A DNA stretch of 64,000 nucleotides, from contig NC_088201.1 in NCBI RefSeq assembly GCF_037126465.1, positions 233,687,406-233,751,405 of the forward strand, in the 5' to 3' direction. A program made the position numbers and the translations under genes. The notes below the pieces were generated by a model. It did no database searches, was not told the DNA's origin, and saw nothing but the letters and a program-made list of their open reading frames with translations. Source of the stretch: Ornithodoros turicata (lineage: Eukaryota > Arthropoda > Arachnida > Ixodida > Argasidae). Of this stretch, positions 33,450-45,183 are shown piece after piece (the stretch's first letter is position 1; the number at the start of each line of letters is the position of its first letter).

Positions 33450-34578
33450 AATAAAGCCCCCTTTTACCACAGGCGCTAGTGGGTCATAATCCCGCGATTG
33501 TGGTACATTACATTGAGCGCGACAGAAGAACCTCTCGACTAGCCGATGGGCAGCACCAAAATATCTGCGTATATCTGCTCGCTGCTCAGCGGATTCCGCT
33601 TGGATTCATGCTTTTTGGGCTGTGGAACGGCGACTCTGATTTCAAAACAAGCTCCTCCCGTGAAGCGGCAAAAGATCAAAAGATGGCCAAACTCTCTCTC
33701 TATATACGGCTCTGATGACGGCGCTTGTGTGGCGCCACCTGTTACCCATTGAACGAACTGTGCGATGAAAACTGTGAGCGAGCGAGGCTGCGCGCTGTCG
33801 GGAAGCACTGGGATATCGCTGTACAATCACACAGTTAGATCCGTGTTGCACGGCTCGTTCTTCCCGTGGTACGAGTGGTCACAAAAAATTGAGGTCGTGT
33901 CGTTAATAGCCTTCAAATCCTCCGTTTCGGACATCACGCAGCCGGAGAACGCGTACCGTCTCCGAAGCGGTAGAAGACGCCCCCCAGCCTGCGCGGAGTT
34001 GTTCACCTCGATCATGTGATCCCAGGTCCAATCAGGAGCCTCCCTACCACTCACGTCACATAGTGACGCGCGTGGCGGCGCCAATCACCTGTCTATAGTG
34101 AAGGCGAAGGATATGGTGTTTCACGCACGGGGGATTCCGGGGGTTATTGCAGGCGTACCAATTCCGGTGCGGTTGTACTAATTGTGGGAAAACTGTCTTC
34201 GGGTGCCTACCATTCCATGCCGACCAAAAAAGCAGAAACAAAGTTGTGTGCCTCTAGGATGCTCCTTTATCCCCAGTGGAAAAAAAACAAACATATTTTA
34301 CGTGGTAGGCTCTCGTAAAGACACATCACTAAAGCGCATGCCATAAATGGTTCCATGATTCCAGGGGTTCCATGGTTCCATTCAGGCTTCACTCCAAATA
34401 AAGATGTTTTGTGGTCACAAAACATCTTGGTTGTAGAGGAAGAGTGAAGCCTGAATGTAACCCCTATGACTCCTTGATTGATTGATTGATTGATTATTTA
34501 AAAGAAAACCAGGGAGAAATTTATGACTGCTTAATGTATTTTATGAACTCTCATTTACCGGCACGGCGTGCTGGCTAA
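33450..34578. other. Non-coding; small hairpin and (TTGA)n run
   Basis: 34361-34468 is an inverted repeat (GGCTTCACTC and GATGTTTTGTG mirrored across the centre near 34413), followed by a TTGATTGATTGATTGATT run at 34474-34496. Overlapping short frames at 33479-34084 have no recognisable content. Confidence 0.5.
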
Positions 34579-36270
34579 AGGCCAGTTCCGACATGTAGCA
34601 GCACGCTAGTATAGCGCTACAAACGGCGCGCAAAAACAGCGCTCACTGTTATCGGACGGTTCACACTAGCGCTATAATTTAGCGGAAGTTCGGCGCTCGT
34701 TTCCAATCTGTCCCATCATGGTGCCTTCGGAGTTCAATAGCATTCAAGAACATATAGCGCGAACAAGTAGCATAGACGAACAAGTTCGATCAACTGACTG
34801 AACACAAAATTAGCAGACATTTTGGATGAAGGCCAGTTACCACATATAGCGCTTTGCTACATATCACTAGAAAATTGCGCGACATTTTCCTCCCCGCATT
34901 GCTACGAACCGCTATAAAACCGCTCTTGTCGAAGTAGAGCCCCGGTCAACTTTTCTAGCGCTATATTGAGCGGTGAGTCTGCGTTGACCAATCGTGAGCT
35001 TCTTTCAGCCGTGACGTCGCGGAAGCTGGGGCTTGTTTTGCTTCCGATCACTCGAAGCAGCAAGGCGGGAATGCGACGACGACGACGTGAAAATGGCCAC
35101 TAGTTTCATCTGCCAATGCATGGGTGTTTGCAGGTCCCCCAAACTCACTTCGGAAAAGCGTGCAACGAAGAAGGCCGCCACTAGATACCCCACTGTTGCC
35201 GTTCGGGATCACTTCAGCGCGCTAAGTTTAGCGGCAAAATGTTTTTGTTGTTTCTGCGAATGAATCTAGACTTTATATGTCCAAATAAAACGCGTATAAC
35301 AACTTTCTCTGTCGTGTTTCACTTTTTGGTCGCATTCTTAAACGTGTTGAGCGATCGGAAGGATCTAGTGCACGGCTGCTGCATCACATAGCGTACCTGT
35401 CGTACCAGGCGCCGCAGGCGCTGCAGTCGTCCATTTCTCCTTCGGTGACTTGGCCTGGCTTGGATTGTGCTTCAACTGGATCTTTAGCGCGCTACAATCC
35501 ACGCAAGCCAACGTCTGGTAACAATGGATTATCTAAGGGCGGCCTCCGGCATTGCACGCATCGGGATAGGAACAAATACATGGGAAAATGGCGACCTTGG
35601 GGGACCTTGGTGTTTGGTTACTATAGGCGGGGTGCATTTCCGTAAACCGCTTACCCAGCAAGAGTGAAAAGAATCGCGCGTATTGACAGGGTGCGCCGGT
35701 TCACCAGAAAGAGGGAAAAACCACGGCTAAAGCTACGGTGTGACGTCATGTGCACGCCACCGATAGTCTGGTATCGCGATCACAGCGTCGAAAGTGTCAT
35801 CCCCCTTCATGCTGCGGATACCCGACGCTGATAGTAAGCAATCGCGGTAGCACCGGTGCATCACGTCGCAAAGAGATATCCCGTGACGCCAGCAGGATAG
35901 CGCTATGTGCTCGGTTGTATGTGAGAACGGCAAACGGAAAACCAGTGCTATGTTTCGAGCGCTATTTTCTAGCCCTATACAGCGAAACGCTATATGTGGG
36001 AACTCGCCTTGACAGACTCTCCGGTTCCAATGCGGTCGCCGTGCCGTTAAATGCGGAAGCAAAACAACTCCACGACTTCCGCGACGTCATCGCTGAGGAG
36101 CCTCCTCATTGGCCAAGACGAATGTAGTGCTAATATTAGCGCTGAAAAAGTTGCCACGAGCTCAACTCCCGGTAGCGCTAATTTTTAGCCGTTTGGAGCA
36201 CTGCGGGGAGGAAAATATCGCGCTATTTTCTAGCGCTATACAGAAAATCGCTATATGTCGGAACAGGTCT
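34579..36270. mobile_element. Nested elements of TAGCGCTA words
   Basis: Outer ends AGGCCAGTTCCGACAT and ATGTCGGAACAGGTCT mirror each other. An inner pair, AAGGCCAGTTACCACATATAG at about 34828 and CTATATGTGGGAACTCGCCTT at about 35990-36010, suggests one family member inserted in another. TAGCGCTA palindromes are scattered through. The hAT MITE at 35131-35608 is nested inside. Target duplication of the outer element not resolved. Confidence 0.7.
35131..35608 (+). mobile_element. hAT-type MITE CAGGTCCCCCAA, copy 2
   Basis: CAGGTCCCCCAA to TTGGGGGACCTT, flanked by GGTGTTTG at 35123-35130 and 35609-35616 (exact 8 bp). Same orientation and internal text as 29611-30092. Confidence 0.95.
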
Positions 36271-36513
36271 CAAAAGTTCGCTGAGTCGTCGTACACAAGA
36301 AGGTGAGATAGATGAGCGCTGACAACAAAACCGTCGGATCTCGAAAGAAGGAAACATTTATTTGCAACCGTTGTTCGCTGTTGAGCAATACGACTGCTTC
36401 GTGTTCTCTTTCCAGCTAATTTTTAGTGACTTATACGTTCAGTTGTTTCTTCAACATGTTCCACCGCAGCGCGCATACACGTTTGCGAAGTCACCTTGAA
36501 TAAAAATTATACA

Positions 36514-37977
36514 CAGTGAACTCTCGTTTTATGAACCCTCGGTTTGCGAATTCCTTCGGTTTTTATGAACGGCGTCACGAGGAACTAAACTTTTTCCATA
36601 GGTGGGTAGAAATCCAGCGAACCGGTAGAGATGTAGGAAGGGAGTTGCCTCAGGACAGAAGCCGCCGATATTTCGAACAGAGACTGTTCTTCTTCTGGGC
36701 ACCGTCCTCATCATTGGCATGGTATTTAAAGGGTTAGGTGTGACGTGTTTAAAGGTTCATGCGAATTGTGGGTCAACAGCCCGGAGGGAAGAAAGGGGTC
36801 CGTGCGGGCTTCTACGGCCGGAGTGAATGGCTGCTTTGTTAGAGTGTGGAGGGGATTATGTGAACGTAGTGATCTAGGCTACAGACCGGTTACAGAAAAA
36901 TGGAAGGTTCACGAACACGTGAACCTTGCTGCCACTGCTTTCTACTTTCTTTATTGCATGCCACAACATTGTATTACAAATATTAAAACAAAAAAAAACT
37001 TTGCTCGTTCTGGAATTTTCGCCGTAACCACGTAACCACTAACCTCCTTATCTTTCGCTATGCTTGCCAATTCTTGCCTGTTGTCCCGTTTCGTCCACGT
37101 GTACGTGAACCTTCCATTTTCTGTAACCGGTCTGTAGCCTAGATCACTACGTTCACATAATCCCCTCCACACTCTAACAAAGCAGCCATTCACTCCGGCC
37201 GTAAAAGCCCGTACGAAACCTTTCTTCCCTCCGGGCTGTTGACCCACAATTCGCATGAACCTTTAAACACGTCACACCTAACCCTTTAAATACCATGCCA
37301 ATGATGAGGACGGTGCCCAGAAGAAGAACAGTCTCCGTTCGAAATATCGGCGGCTTCTGTCCTGAGGCAACTCCCTTCCTACAAACTCTTTCCATGTATT
37401 TCTCCCTCAGTTTCTGAACCATCAATACCCGAAATATTGTGACGTCTCTTTCTGAAAGGGGACGGCAGAGACTTCCATTGATTGGCCCACGGGAATGCAC
37501 TGGGATCAACTCAATGCAGTTGAACAAAGAACGAAGGTCAAAAACCCCTGCAGTGTCCCACAGTTTTTTCCTGTGCTGACGATGAACACATATGGGAGCC
37601 GCTGCATGATGGTGCTTTAGTGCAGGTGTCCAATGACGGTGCCGAGGGTGATCATGGTCATGGTAAACGTACCTAGCAATAATGTTCGGAAGTTGTGACA
37701 GCGCGCTCAGTATGGCATCACATCCACAGTGCGGTACGGTACTTCGAGGAACAGGAGCACGAGTCAAGTGCCTGATTTCTATCGTCTCTTCTGAACAGAA
37801 TAAATACAGCCGAACATGTGATGTAGTGCACAATTTACAGAGTATTTTCAAAACTCGAAGTAACCTAGTCCATTTCGTGTAGTGTTTCAGTCCATTTCTT
37901 TCCCGCGCACCTTGTACCTCCATTGATGAACGATTTTTTCGAGAAACGAAGGATGTTCATAAATGGAGGGTTGACTG
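36514..37977. mobile_element. pogo-like element carrying a PLE inverted repeat
   Basis: CAGTGAACTCTCGTTTTATG at the left and the complement of CAGTCAACCCTCCATTTATG at the right are pogo/Tigger-style ends, the right one next to TA (37978-37979). Inside, 36610-36920 and 37085-37395 form a large inverted repeat of PLE sequence. The 249-codon minus-strand frame at 37174-37923 runs across this junction; it shows no transposase motif that I can recognise. Confidence 0.6.
36610..37395. mobile_element. PLE inverted repeat, arms about 300 bp
   Basis: Left arm words GAAGCCGCCGATATTTCGAA, TCATCATTGGCATGG, GGGTCAACAGCCCGGAGG recur inverted in the right arm. On minus, from about 36700 down, CAGAAGA, hairpin GAACAG-TCT-CTGTTC and GAAA form a degenerate hammerhead-like core (second base of the first box changed). 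This copy gives the uninterrupted reference for the disrupted PLE at 21080-22510. Confidence 0.75.
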
Positions 37978-38595
37978 TACACTGTAATGTTGAGGAAATG
38001 CTATAAATTCATACATTGATGTAGTGTTGCAGATGTTCATTACCGCAACGTCGTTGTTGTTGATGGAACATCACAGAGGGAACATAACGTTGACGTGATG
38101 TTAACAATGGATGTTGCGGCAACGTTGCAAATGAATTTTGCAGATAAAGTTAAAGTTGCCGGCAACAGCAACGTCTGAGCAATGTTACGAGCTGACATTT
38201 AGACAACGTTGTTGCAAATTTTTGCGCTACCTGGGGCCACTTTGCACTTTTCACGCAGGCATTCCATATTTTCTACGAACATCGCCTGGCGTGCATTCCA
38301 ATGCACTCCTTTATCAACACGCAAAACAAACCAGGATTCAAGAGACCGAAACCGTTGAACTATCGGTAAGCCATGAGTCACTAAATAAGCTTGTTTCAGT
38401 GGCTCCGGGTAAGCAAGATGCAAGAGAGAGAAAGCAGCAAGTAAGGGTAAAACACATTCACCTGGACAACAACGTTCACCCGATTAGTCTTATTTCCGAA
38501 AATTGAGCACGACTCCGAAGGCGCTGTCCCGTTTATCGTGCCCCACCCTGACTTGTTGAACCATGAACGAAATCTGTATTGCTCATTACATCTGC
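37978..38595. repeat. AACGTTG-rich repeat and unrecognised sequence
   Basis: 38030-38215 is dense in AACGTTG / CAACGTT and TGTTGCGG words, another block built of a short palindromic word. No clear ends. 38216-38595 holds nothing recognisable. Confidence 0.5.
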
Positions 38596-38608
38596 ACACA
38601 TGTCTAGA

Positions 38609-38852
38609 CCAGCTCCCGTGGCTCAGTGGTTAGCGTGCTGGCCATGTCACGTCGAGACTGGGAGGTACCCGGGTTCGAATCCCGGTGCCGGCTGTGCTGT
38701 CTGGGGTTTTTCCTGGGTTTTCCTCAGACGCTTTCAGACATATGTCGGCACAGTTCCCTTAGAAGTCGGCCTAGGACGCACATTCCCCCAGGGCGTGAGT
38801 CGTGACGTTGCCCACATACGTGAGGCCGACAACGGCAAGCCCTATCACCACC
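38609..38852 (+). mobile_element. tRNA-derived SINE with 13-bp target duplication
   Basis: tRNA-like head with an A-box-like TGGCTCAGTGGTTAGCGTG and a B-box GGGTTCGAATCCC, a body with GGGTTTTTCCTGGGTTTTCC and CGGCACAGTTCCCTTAG, and a short ATCACCACC tail. Flanked by ACACATGTCTAGA at 38596-38608 and 38853-38865, an exact duplication, so the insertion is probably recent. Tail fragments recur at 27293-27430 and 43705-43830. Confidence 0.92.
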
Positions 38853-39031
38853 ACACATGTCTAGAACAACTCGGAAAAGGCATGGGATTTTGTCAGATTT
38901 ATTTGTTTTATTTTAATTTTATTTGAATGCAAGTTCTCAACTCAAAGATACCATTCCTGATTCGAGATAACGTAGATGCACGTGAAGAGCACGATACAGT
39001 ATTCATTGACGAGGCTCCTTCTACCCTATTG

Positions 39032-39250
39032 TACAGCTTGGGACAAAAGTTTACGGAACAGCGGGATGTGACATTTCTCCACTTGAGTAGCACCCTAGCA
39101 GCAAACGGGAGCAGACACACATACTAATAGATGGAGAGAACAGCTGGTCACCTGTTTCTTATTCAAGCTATTCCCGGCAGGTATGACCGGGCCGCTCCGA
39201 TGTAGAAATACGCGAACGCCGTGTTCCGTAAACTTTTGTCCCAAGCTGTA
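39032..39250. mobile_element. TA-MITE in the 3' UTR of the GH18 pseudogene
   Basis: TA-CAGCTTGGGACAAAAG to CTTTTGTCCCAAGCTG-TA. Its right TA abuts the pseudogene stop codon (39251-39253, read on minus). Beyond its left end the minus strand resumes TAGGGTAGAAGGAGC, which matches the 3' sequence of the intact genes (TAGAATAGAAGGAGC at about 46795). Removing the element restores colinearity. Confidence 0.92.
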
Positions 39251-41498
39251 CTAAATCGTCGCATCCCAGATCCTGTGTAGTCCGTAGTCTTGCTGAAACG
39301 GTGACGAACACGTTCCGTTCAAATCGTCTAAGTCGATGTCGTACACCAGGACGCATCTTCTTTTTGAAAATTTTTGTTTCAAGGACGCCAAGGATTCAAC
39401 GAAAAAAACTTCGCTCTGTGGTCCTCTCAACTACCAGTACGCCTCGCAGTTGGTATAAAGGCCGTGTATTTCGACAAAACTAGTGTACAAAACTCAAATA
39501 ACGCAGCTTTCCGTCTTTGATTGGATATTTCCTCTGGTACACCCGGTACGTTTCCCGTGTAAGCGGCTTCAAAGAGCAGGCTGACGCTGAAGCAAGCATT
39601 CCCTGGTGCCAGAGCGCTGATTGCCTTCCAGACTGCATCGAAACTCTTCCTGGCCTGCAAACACCGCCGAGCGAAATATTTACCAGGGGGAAACGTCGAA
39701 ATCTTCGCGTCGAAGAACAGGGTATCAACCTTACCACGAAGGATAGAAATATTGAAATGTTGTAGAGCTAGAATTGCGGTTCCCGGTAGCATCACTGTAA
39801 TATTGAAATGACGTCCAAGTTGGGCATTGAGATGAAACAGTTCTTTCAGTCTGTCTAGAAGGTCAGCCAGCGTCTCTCCATCGTATGGGAGTCCGCAAGG
39901 ATCCTCAGGATACACCCAATGTATGTTGACACCATCCAGGTGGAAACGAAGGACGGTGCCCAGGATGTCTACAGCGATCCTTGCCATCATTCCCTTGTCC
40001 CAACCGAGCCGTGCGAACTGAAAGCTGTCCTCATCATGTCCTCCCACTGAGAGCAGAACCTTGTTCCACATCCTCCTGAGTGATCCAAGATGTCGAAGAC
40101 CGTAATAGTGATCGAAATTGGGAGCCATCCAGCTGACCAGCGTCAATGCCCACTGACCAGTAAATCACTCAAGAGCAGAGATGGAATGGTACGTGCTTCG
40201 GGAGGTAGTCGTATTGTTTCGGTTTTCGGAAACGGCTGTTGTTGTAAACACAGCAAAATACGACGTCGTTACTGGGCTCACTGATGTTGTTCCGTACGAT
40301 GTCGTAGTCGGCTACGTCGGCGATGTTGTCGGTGATTGCGGCGCTCTTCAAACACGTTGCTGGCAGTCCGTCCCAGTGCTCCGGAACCGTGACGCGGTCA
40401 AATCTGGACGTCGAAGGATGGTTCGTGGGAGCTTCGGTCAAAGGTGTCACGCTCACAGTTTCCGCGTTGCGGAGGAACTGATGGAAGATGAATCCAGTGG
40501 ATAGAACCATAAGACCACATATCATGGTGCAAAATACCCAGACATAGAATAAGTTCCATAACTTAAAAACCCGAGACTAGGGGACAAAAAAAAAAAAAAA
40601 AAAACGACAAGCACAGGCGAGGTCTCAAACACAGCTGAAAGTTTACTTAACAGCACAAACATATAAGGGTTCAAGTGGGTGAGAATGAAGGGTGAGGAGA
40701 ACGTAAGAACGTCCCCAAAACCAACGGGAAGGTCAGGGAAGGCTTGCTGACACAGTTCGCAGCAGAGATAATGGACAGCGTTTCCTTCATAAGCCTTTTG
40801 TTGAGGTCACTTTCACTGGACATTACAAAGGTTTCATGCCATCTGGGCGCACAACCTCTACAGACTTGTAGGTGTTTTACCAATTCGGAAGAACAATCGT
40901 TATTTTTTACTTTGAGGGCATGCTCCCGCAAGCGATCATTTAGGCAGCGTTTACTTTGGCCGATATAACAATAACCACATTCCAGAGGTATCTGATATAC
41001 AATATTAGAACGACAGTTCACATACATAGTTCTGTGGGTTTTACATGAAGTTTCAACTTTTTCAAAAGGTGTCAACGAGTCTAAACGAAAATTATTTCTA
41101 AATACAAGGTTCACATCAAATTTCTTCGCAACAAAAAGCAGGTTATGAGAAATTTTATGAAGATACGGAATTACGACAGCTCGCTTGCTACCTCTCTATC
41201 CTCTCGTTATAGAATAAGTTGTCGTTTTCTTCTTCTGGGTATGGTTCGCTTTCTTCAGGCGTCTCCAGACTTCTCAGTGAGTAGAAGGGAGGACTTCTGA
41301 CTGGCATTGACCCGAAGTGTGATGCAGGCTCAGAGGAACTTCCACTGAGCGCAGAAGATAAGGAGCAGTGTCATGGCGGGACTGGGGACTTCCTGACACT
41401 GCACCAGACGTTGTTTTCTTGTTGCTCGACGGGTAAACAGGGCTAGGTGACGTGCATTGAGGATTAGGGCTAATGCATCTTTCATTCGAGTGCATCAT
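39251..41498 (-). pseudogene. Chitinase-like (GH18) membrane protein pseudogene
   Basis: The minus strand is colinear with the intact genes from Met (41493-41498, two adjacent ATGs) to a TAG at 39251-39253. Seen lesions: a two-base length change near 41340 shifting frame in the Ser-rich tail; a 653-bp PLE fragment at 40556-41208; a TGC-to-TGA change at 40169-40171 in the CSCVIYW segment; a 5-bp deletion shortly after, near the LVSRVPSFDHYYG segment; a one-base insertion near 39440 followed by an in-frame TAG. The dead active-site motif (DGVNIHWVYP) is already present in this copy, so loss of catalytic residues predates the split. Divergence is far larger than between the two intact copies, which makes it the oldest paralogue. 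Homology reaches upstream to about 41720, including the 5' untranslated region. Confidence 0.93.
40556..41208 (-). mobile_element. PLE 3' fragment: RT C-terminus and GIY-YIG domain
   Basis: The minus-strand frame (continuing upstream of 41114) gives VIPYLHKISHN, the end of the reverse-transcriptase region, then QIPLECGYCYIGQSKRC with NDRLREH and later LMKETLSI, a GIY-YIG endonuclease domain of Penelope-like elements. The frame ends at 40671; an untranslated tail with a T run on minus (A run 40586-40606 on plus) follows. ATAGAATAAGTT occurs at 40544-40555 and 41209-41220, a 12-bp target duplication derived from the GH18 coding sequence. 5'-truncated, so not autonomous. Confidence 0.93.
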
Positions 41499-42861
41499 AT
41501 CAGGGTCGCCTTTGTGCGAAGACTGGAAAAGGGGGGGGGGGGGTGAGACAAGACGCTTCGGATGGAGCGGTCGCGCTGTCGTCGTCGTCTTCTTCAACTG
41601 TGCACGCTCTTCTTCTAAGTCGTAGCGCCGTAGGCAGCTGCTCATACAAGCTGCTTGATTCGGCAGTTTTTGTCGTACGGAGACGTTTCGAAGGAGGACC
41701 GAGGGGGGCAACCGCTTCGGTCACTTTTCCTAGAAGGGGTGGCGAACGACAGGCACCATGATGACATTGGAGAATAAAATGAGCGTTGAGAGGAACATTC
41801 CCTGCAGAATTTAGAAAGGCGTATTTCTATTGCATTTGCACTATTTCACGTTTACCACTTGGAACATTTCTGCAAAGATATCAAGTTCAGGTTATCTCGT
41901 GTTGTGTGGGCGAAGTTACAACATGAACGGCGCATCTGTAAATGTTAAAGGCGCAATATACGGGTATACGAGGCGCACTTTTTTTAAATACATTGTGATA
42001 CGTTGCCGACGGTGAACGTTTTTTTAAAAAAATGTTGTCGCAAAACAGTAAATAATGGCTCCAAACCGACTGAATATTCACTGAACTCTTTCGCCATCAT
42101 GCCCCGCCCTGTGATGTCCTGGCGACAATAGCGACACGTCATTTTGACGTCACGCACCATGCGGGACGCTTATACATTAATTTTGTTGTAACATCGAGAA
42201 GTGAGGTGAACTCTAAACATATTCCCACTTGTCCAATCCAAGGTAACCAGTTCAAACTGTACCAAAAACCCTCAATATTGTATTTCACATGCGCACTATG
42301 TTTTCTGTGCTGTATTGCTCCGCGAGGTCACCGCGATGTTCCCGCAACCGGTGCCCTCGCCAGCTGCAGCTCGTCTCAGTGGGGTCCGTCATTGGCTAGG
42401 AGAGCGAAATCCCCCCCACCTCCAGCGCCTAAAATTCGGTGTTGCTATACGCTGGAATATAGAGACGTGACCGGGTTCCAAGGATAAGGAGAGGCTCGCG
42501 CGGATTATGCTCTTTGAATGGCATCGTTTCGTGTTAAAGACGCTCGCTAGAACCGAAATAATTTCATATCTGGATATCGTGAGCTACGTTCTTTCATTGG
42601 GCATAATAATTGGAGATTGTTCGTCGACCTGTTTTGTGCCCCTTTAATTATGAGAACCCCTAACAGGTTGACACAATGCATGCCAGGTGACACTACGCGC
42701 ATGTTCGTTGACCATTGGTTCGAATTAACATTGAAACCTGTGCGTACGCGTGATATCGGTATTAATCTCGCGTCTTCAGAATCCTCTTGATTTTAGGTCA
42801 TCGCACCCCATTTGTCTCAGACTCTACCCTCGTAAAATATTGCTCCTCTATCTGACGCAGA
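41499..42861. other. Pseudogene 5' flank and non-coding sequence
   Basis: 41499-41720 is homologous to the 5' untranslated region of the intact GH18 genes but carries a G-run at 41529-41543. Beyond 41720 no gene or repeat was recognised. Confidence 0.5.
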
Positions 42862-42994
42862 AGCACCCTAAAATGAAGCCTAAGAAGTACCCTAAAATAA
42901 ATCCTAAGAAGTACCCTAAAATTCAGCCTAAGAAGTACCCTAAAATAAATCCTAAGAAGTATCCTAAAATAAATCCTAAGAAGTATAACGCGAT
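42862..42994 (+). repeat. 24-bp minisatellite
   Basis: About five units of CCTAAAATAAATCCTAAGAA-GTAC. Because 24 is a multiple of three, it produces an eight-residue protein repeat (PKINPKKY) in one frame, inside an 82-codon frame (42750-42998). No evidence that this is translated. Confidence 0.92.
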
Positions 42995-44672
42995 ATGACT
43001 CACAATCGGTCATCGAACTGGCAACATTGTGTCTCGAGGGGCAATTGCTATCTAGTCAGCACGACTACTAGGAGACGTCCAACGTGAGGAAGAGAGCGGA
43101 GACGCGCACGCTGTTGCTAGGAGAGGGACAGCAGAGCCCTCGATGACGCTACGCAACCTTCAAGAGTTCTGTGAAGTTTTACTGCTTCTTAATAAATAAA
43201 GTCTCTCTTGTGGCTTTTAGACCAGGTGTTTATTTTTATGCTTTACCGAATTATTACAAAAAAAAACAAACAATGAGAGCAGCTCAGATGTTATTTTTGC
43301 AGTTGAGTTCTGCGGCCAGGCGGACATCCTCTGGAAGAGAACTATCAGATGAGAACTAGTCTGTGTAACTACCAGATGGACAATTATGCGACATTCTTAA
43401 CTCAATTAACTTTTTAATCGGGGAATTTCCGGCAAAAGCGAGATAGCACTTTGAGAGACTATCTTCGTTGCACGCCATTTCACGTTTAACAAACCCTGAA
43501 ACACGCACGTGCTTGAAAATATCCATTCCAGAGTACCCCCCCCCCCCCAAAAAAAAAAAGAAGCCAAGAGTGAGGGGCGCATCACCCTCCCCCACAAAGG
43601 TTCATCTGGGCAAAAAGGCGGTTTATCTGACCAGCTCAGCGGCACTGGTCCGAAAGCATGTGACCCTCTAAAGGGAAATGAACGCTGTACTCCCCGCGGT
43701 CCCTTTCCCTTAGAAGTTCCCTTAGAAGTCGGCCCAGGACGCACATTCCCGCAGGACGTGAGTCGTGACGTTGCCCACATACGTGAGGCCGACAACGGCA
43801 AGCTCTATCACCACCACCACCACCACCGCGGTCCCGGGTCGCAGCGGTTTCGGTTTCGGCTAACTTGCATTTAAAAAAAAAATCCAGGATGGATATCTTA
43901 TCGAAGGTGCGTATTTTCGTAATTTGTTAAACGTGCAACGGCTTGCAACGAGGATAGACTCTCGATCTGCCGTCTTGCTTTCGCCCGTAATCCCCTAATT
44001 AAAAACGTAATTAATGAATTTCATGTGATTAGTCATCTTGTAGTTGCACACGTCCTTGTAGGGGATGCCCGCCTTGCCGTAGAAGTCAACCGAACAAACG
44101 ACGTCTATGCTACTCTCATAGTTGATTTTATAATAAAAAAAAAATATGTATAGGCTAAAACTAAACACCCTGTGTTTTGGGTAGTGAGCTTTCGAGTGGC
44201 GGTTGATTTTTATTTAAAAACAAACTAAGATAAATACCGCGTTTAGCAAAAATACTCAAAACGTCGGGAAGCATGGTGTAACTCCGAATTCCGATAAATG
44301 GGGAACTGACGTTTCATATCTCATACCGGACACGTAATCATCAGTGCAAGCGAGAATGAGGAGAACCACAAACCAACGCGTCGTGTTTAGTACTCCTCAG
44401 TGCCACTCTGAGGAGTGCTTAGGGCTATACGTTCTATGGCAGCAACACCGACTCGTGTTTCATGGTGAGTATCGTAACTCGATTTGGAAGAGTCGTGGGA
44501 GTTTTCCTATCACTTATCATGCAGAAATCAACCAAGGACAATCAATCAATCAAGCAGAGGACTAACTTCGACTGGAGCCTCAAAAGCGTGATACGCTGCA
44601 GTCCCTTCCACACTCGGGGAGCGCTTTTCCGAAACGGATTGTAGAGCAATTGGCAGAACAATGTTATATTTG
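42995..44672. other. Non-coding; SINE tail and possible LINE end
   Basis: 43705-43830 is a SINE tail (CGGCCCAGGACGCACATTCC, GGCCGACAACGGCAAG, then CAC repeats). A C-run lies near 43537-43548. Minus-strand frame 44542-44751 (FRKSAPRVWKGLQRITLL) is weakly like the extreme C-terminus of LINE ORF2, with a (TTGA)-like run at about 44536-44551. Confidence 0.45.
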
Positions 44673-44914
44673 CACTGACTGCAAATGACTGACTGGAATG
44701 ATTAAAATTTGCACATGCACTACTCCTATTTTTATTACACGTACATTGCACGAAAATTATTCTGCATTAATGTCCTGCACTTGACAGCTCAGCAGAAATG
44801 CCCTAAATGATCAATGCGAAATAGTGAAGAATATAACTGAAGAATATCATTTTGAGTTCTACACTGCATGTATCTCTAGACTGTCATATTATTACGTATC
44901 CTGGTTTCCGTCCT

Positions 44915-45183
44915 CTTGCGCCCACTCTAAGAAAAGGGGCCGGCACGTTCTCCCCCCCACCCACTTGAGTCCCCCTCGAAACGTCTCTGTAAGAAAAAAA
45001 ATTCTTAAGCAGGCAGCTGGTAAGAGCGGTGTCGAAAAATGTTGTAGCCCCACGCCATAACGTGGAAGGAGCAAGTACACAGCTGAAGAAGAAGAGGACG
45101 ACAGCAAACGGATCGCGCTCCATATGACGTGCCTTGTCTGACAGCGTATTTCCAGTGTTCCCATAACGACGGCCGGTGATATT
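44915..45183 (+). promoter_or_regulatory. Conserved 5' flank of GH18 gene copy 1
   Basis: Shared with copy 2 (57587-57857) and, from about CCTCGAAACGTCTC, with the pseudogene, so it is probably leader or promoter. It contains CACTCTAAGAAAAGG, identical to the start of the terminal repeat of the TA-MITE at 49337, hinting that MITE sequence forms part of this flank. No TATA box is certain. Confidence 0.4.

Noticed and set aside
37174..37923. 249-codon minus-strand open frame
   Set aside because: Its C-terminal third is PLE inverted-repeat sequence that recurs at 22411-22510 and 36750-36850; the rest shows no domain. The frame crosses a transposon junction.
38579..38926. 115-codon open frame
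   Set aside because: It is the translated body of a SINE with an exact target duplication.
42750..42998. Protein with PKINPKKY repeats
   Set aside because: Arises from a 24-bp minisatellite in a non-coding stretch; no start context, neighbours or homologous frame to support translation.
44542..44751. LINE ORF2 C-terminus on minus
   Set aside because: Only a weak resemblance over about 25 residues and no reverse-transcriptase motif nearby; kept as a remark, not a call.
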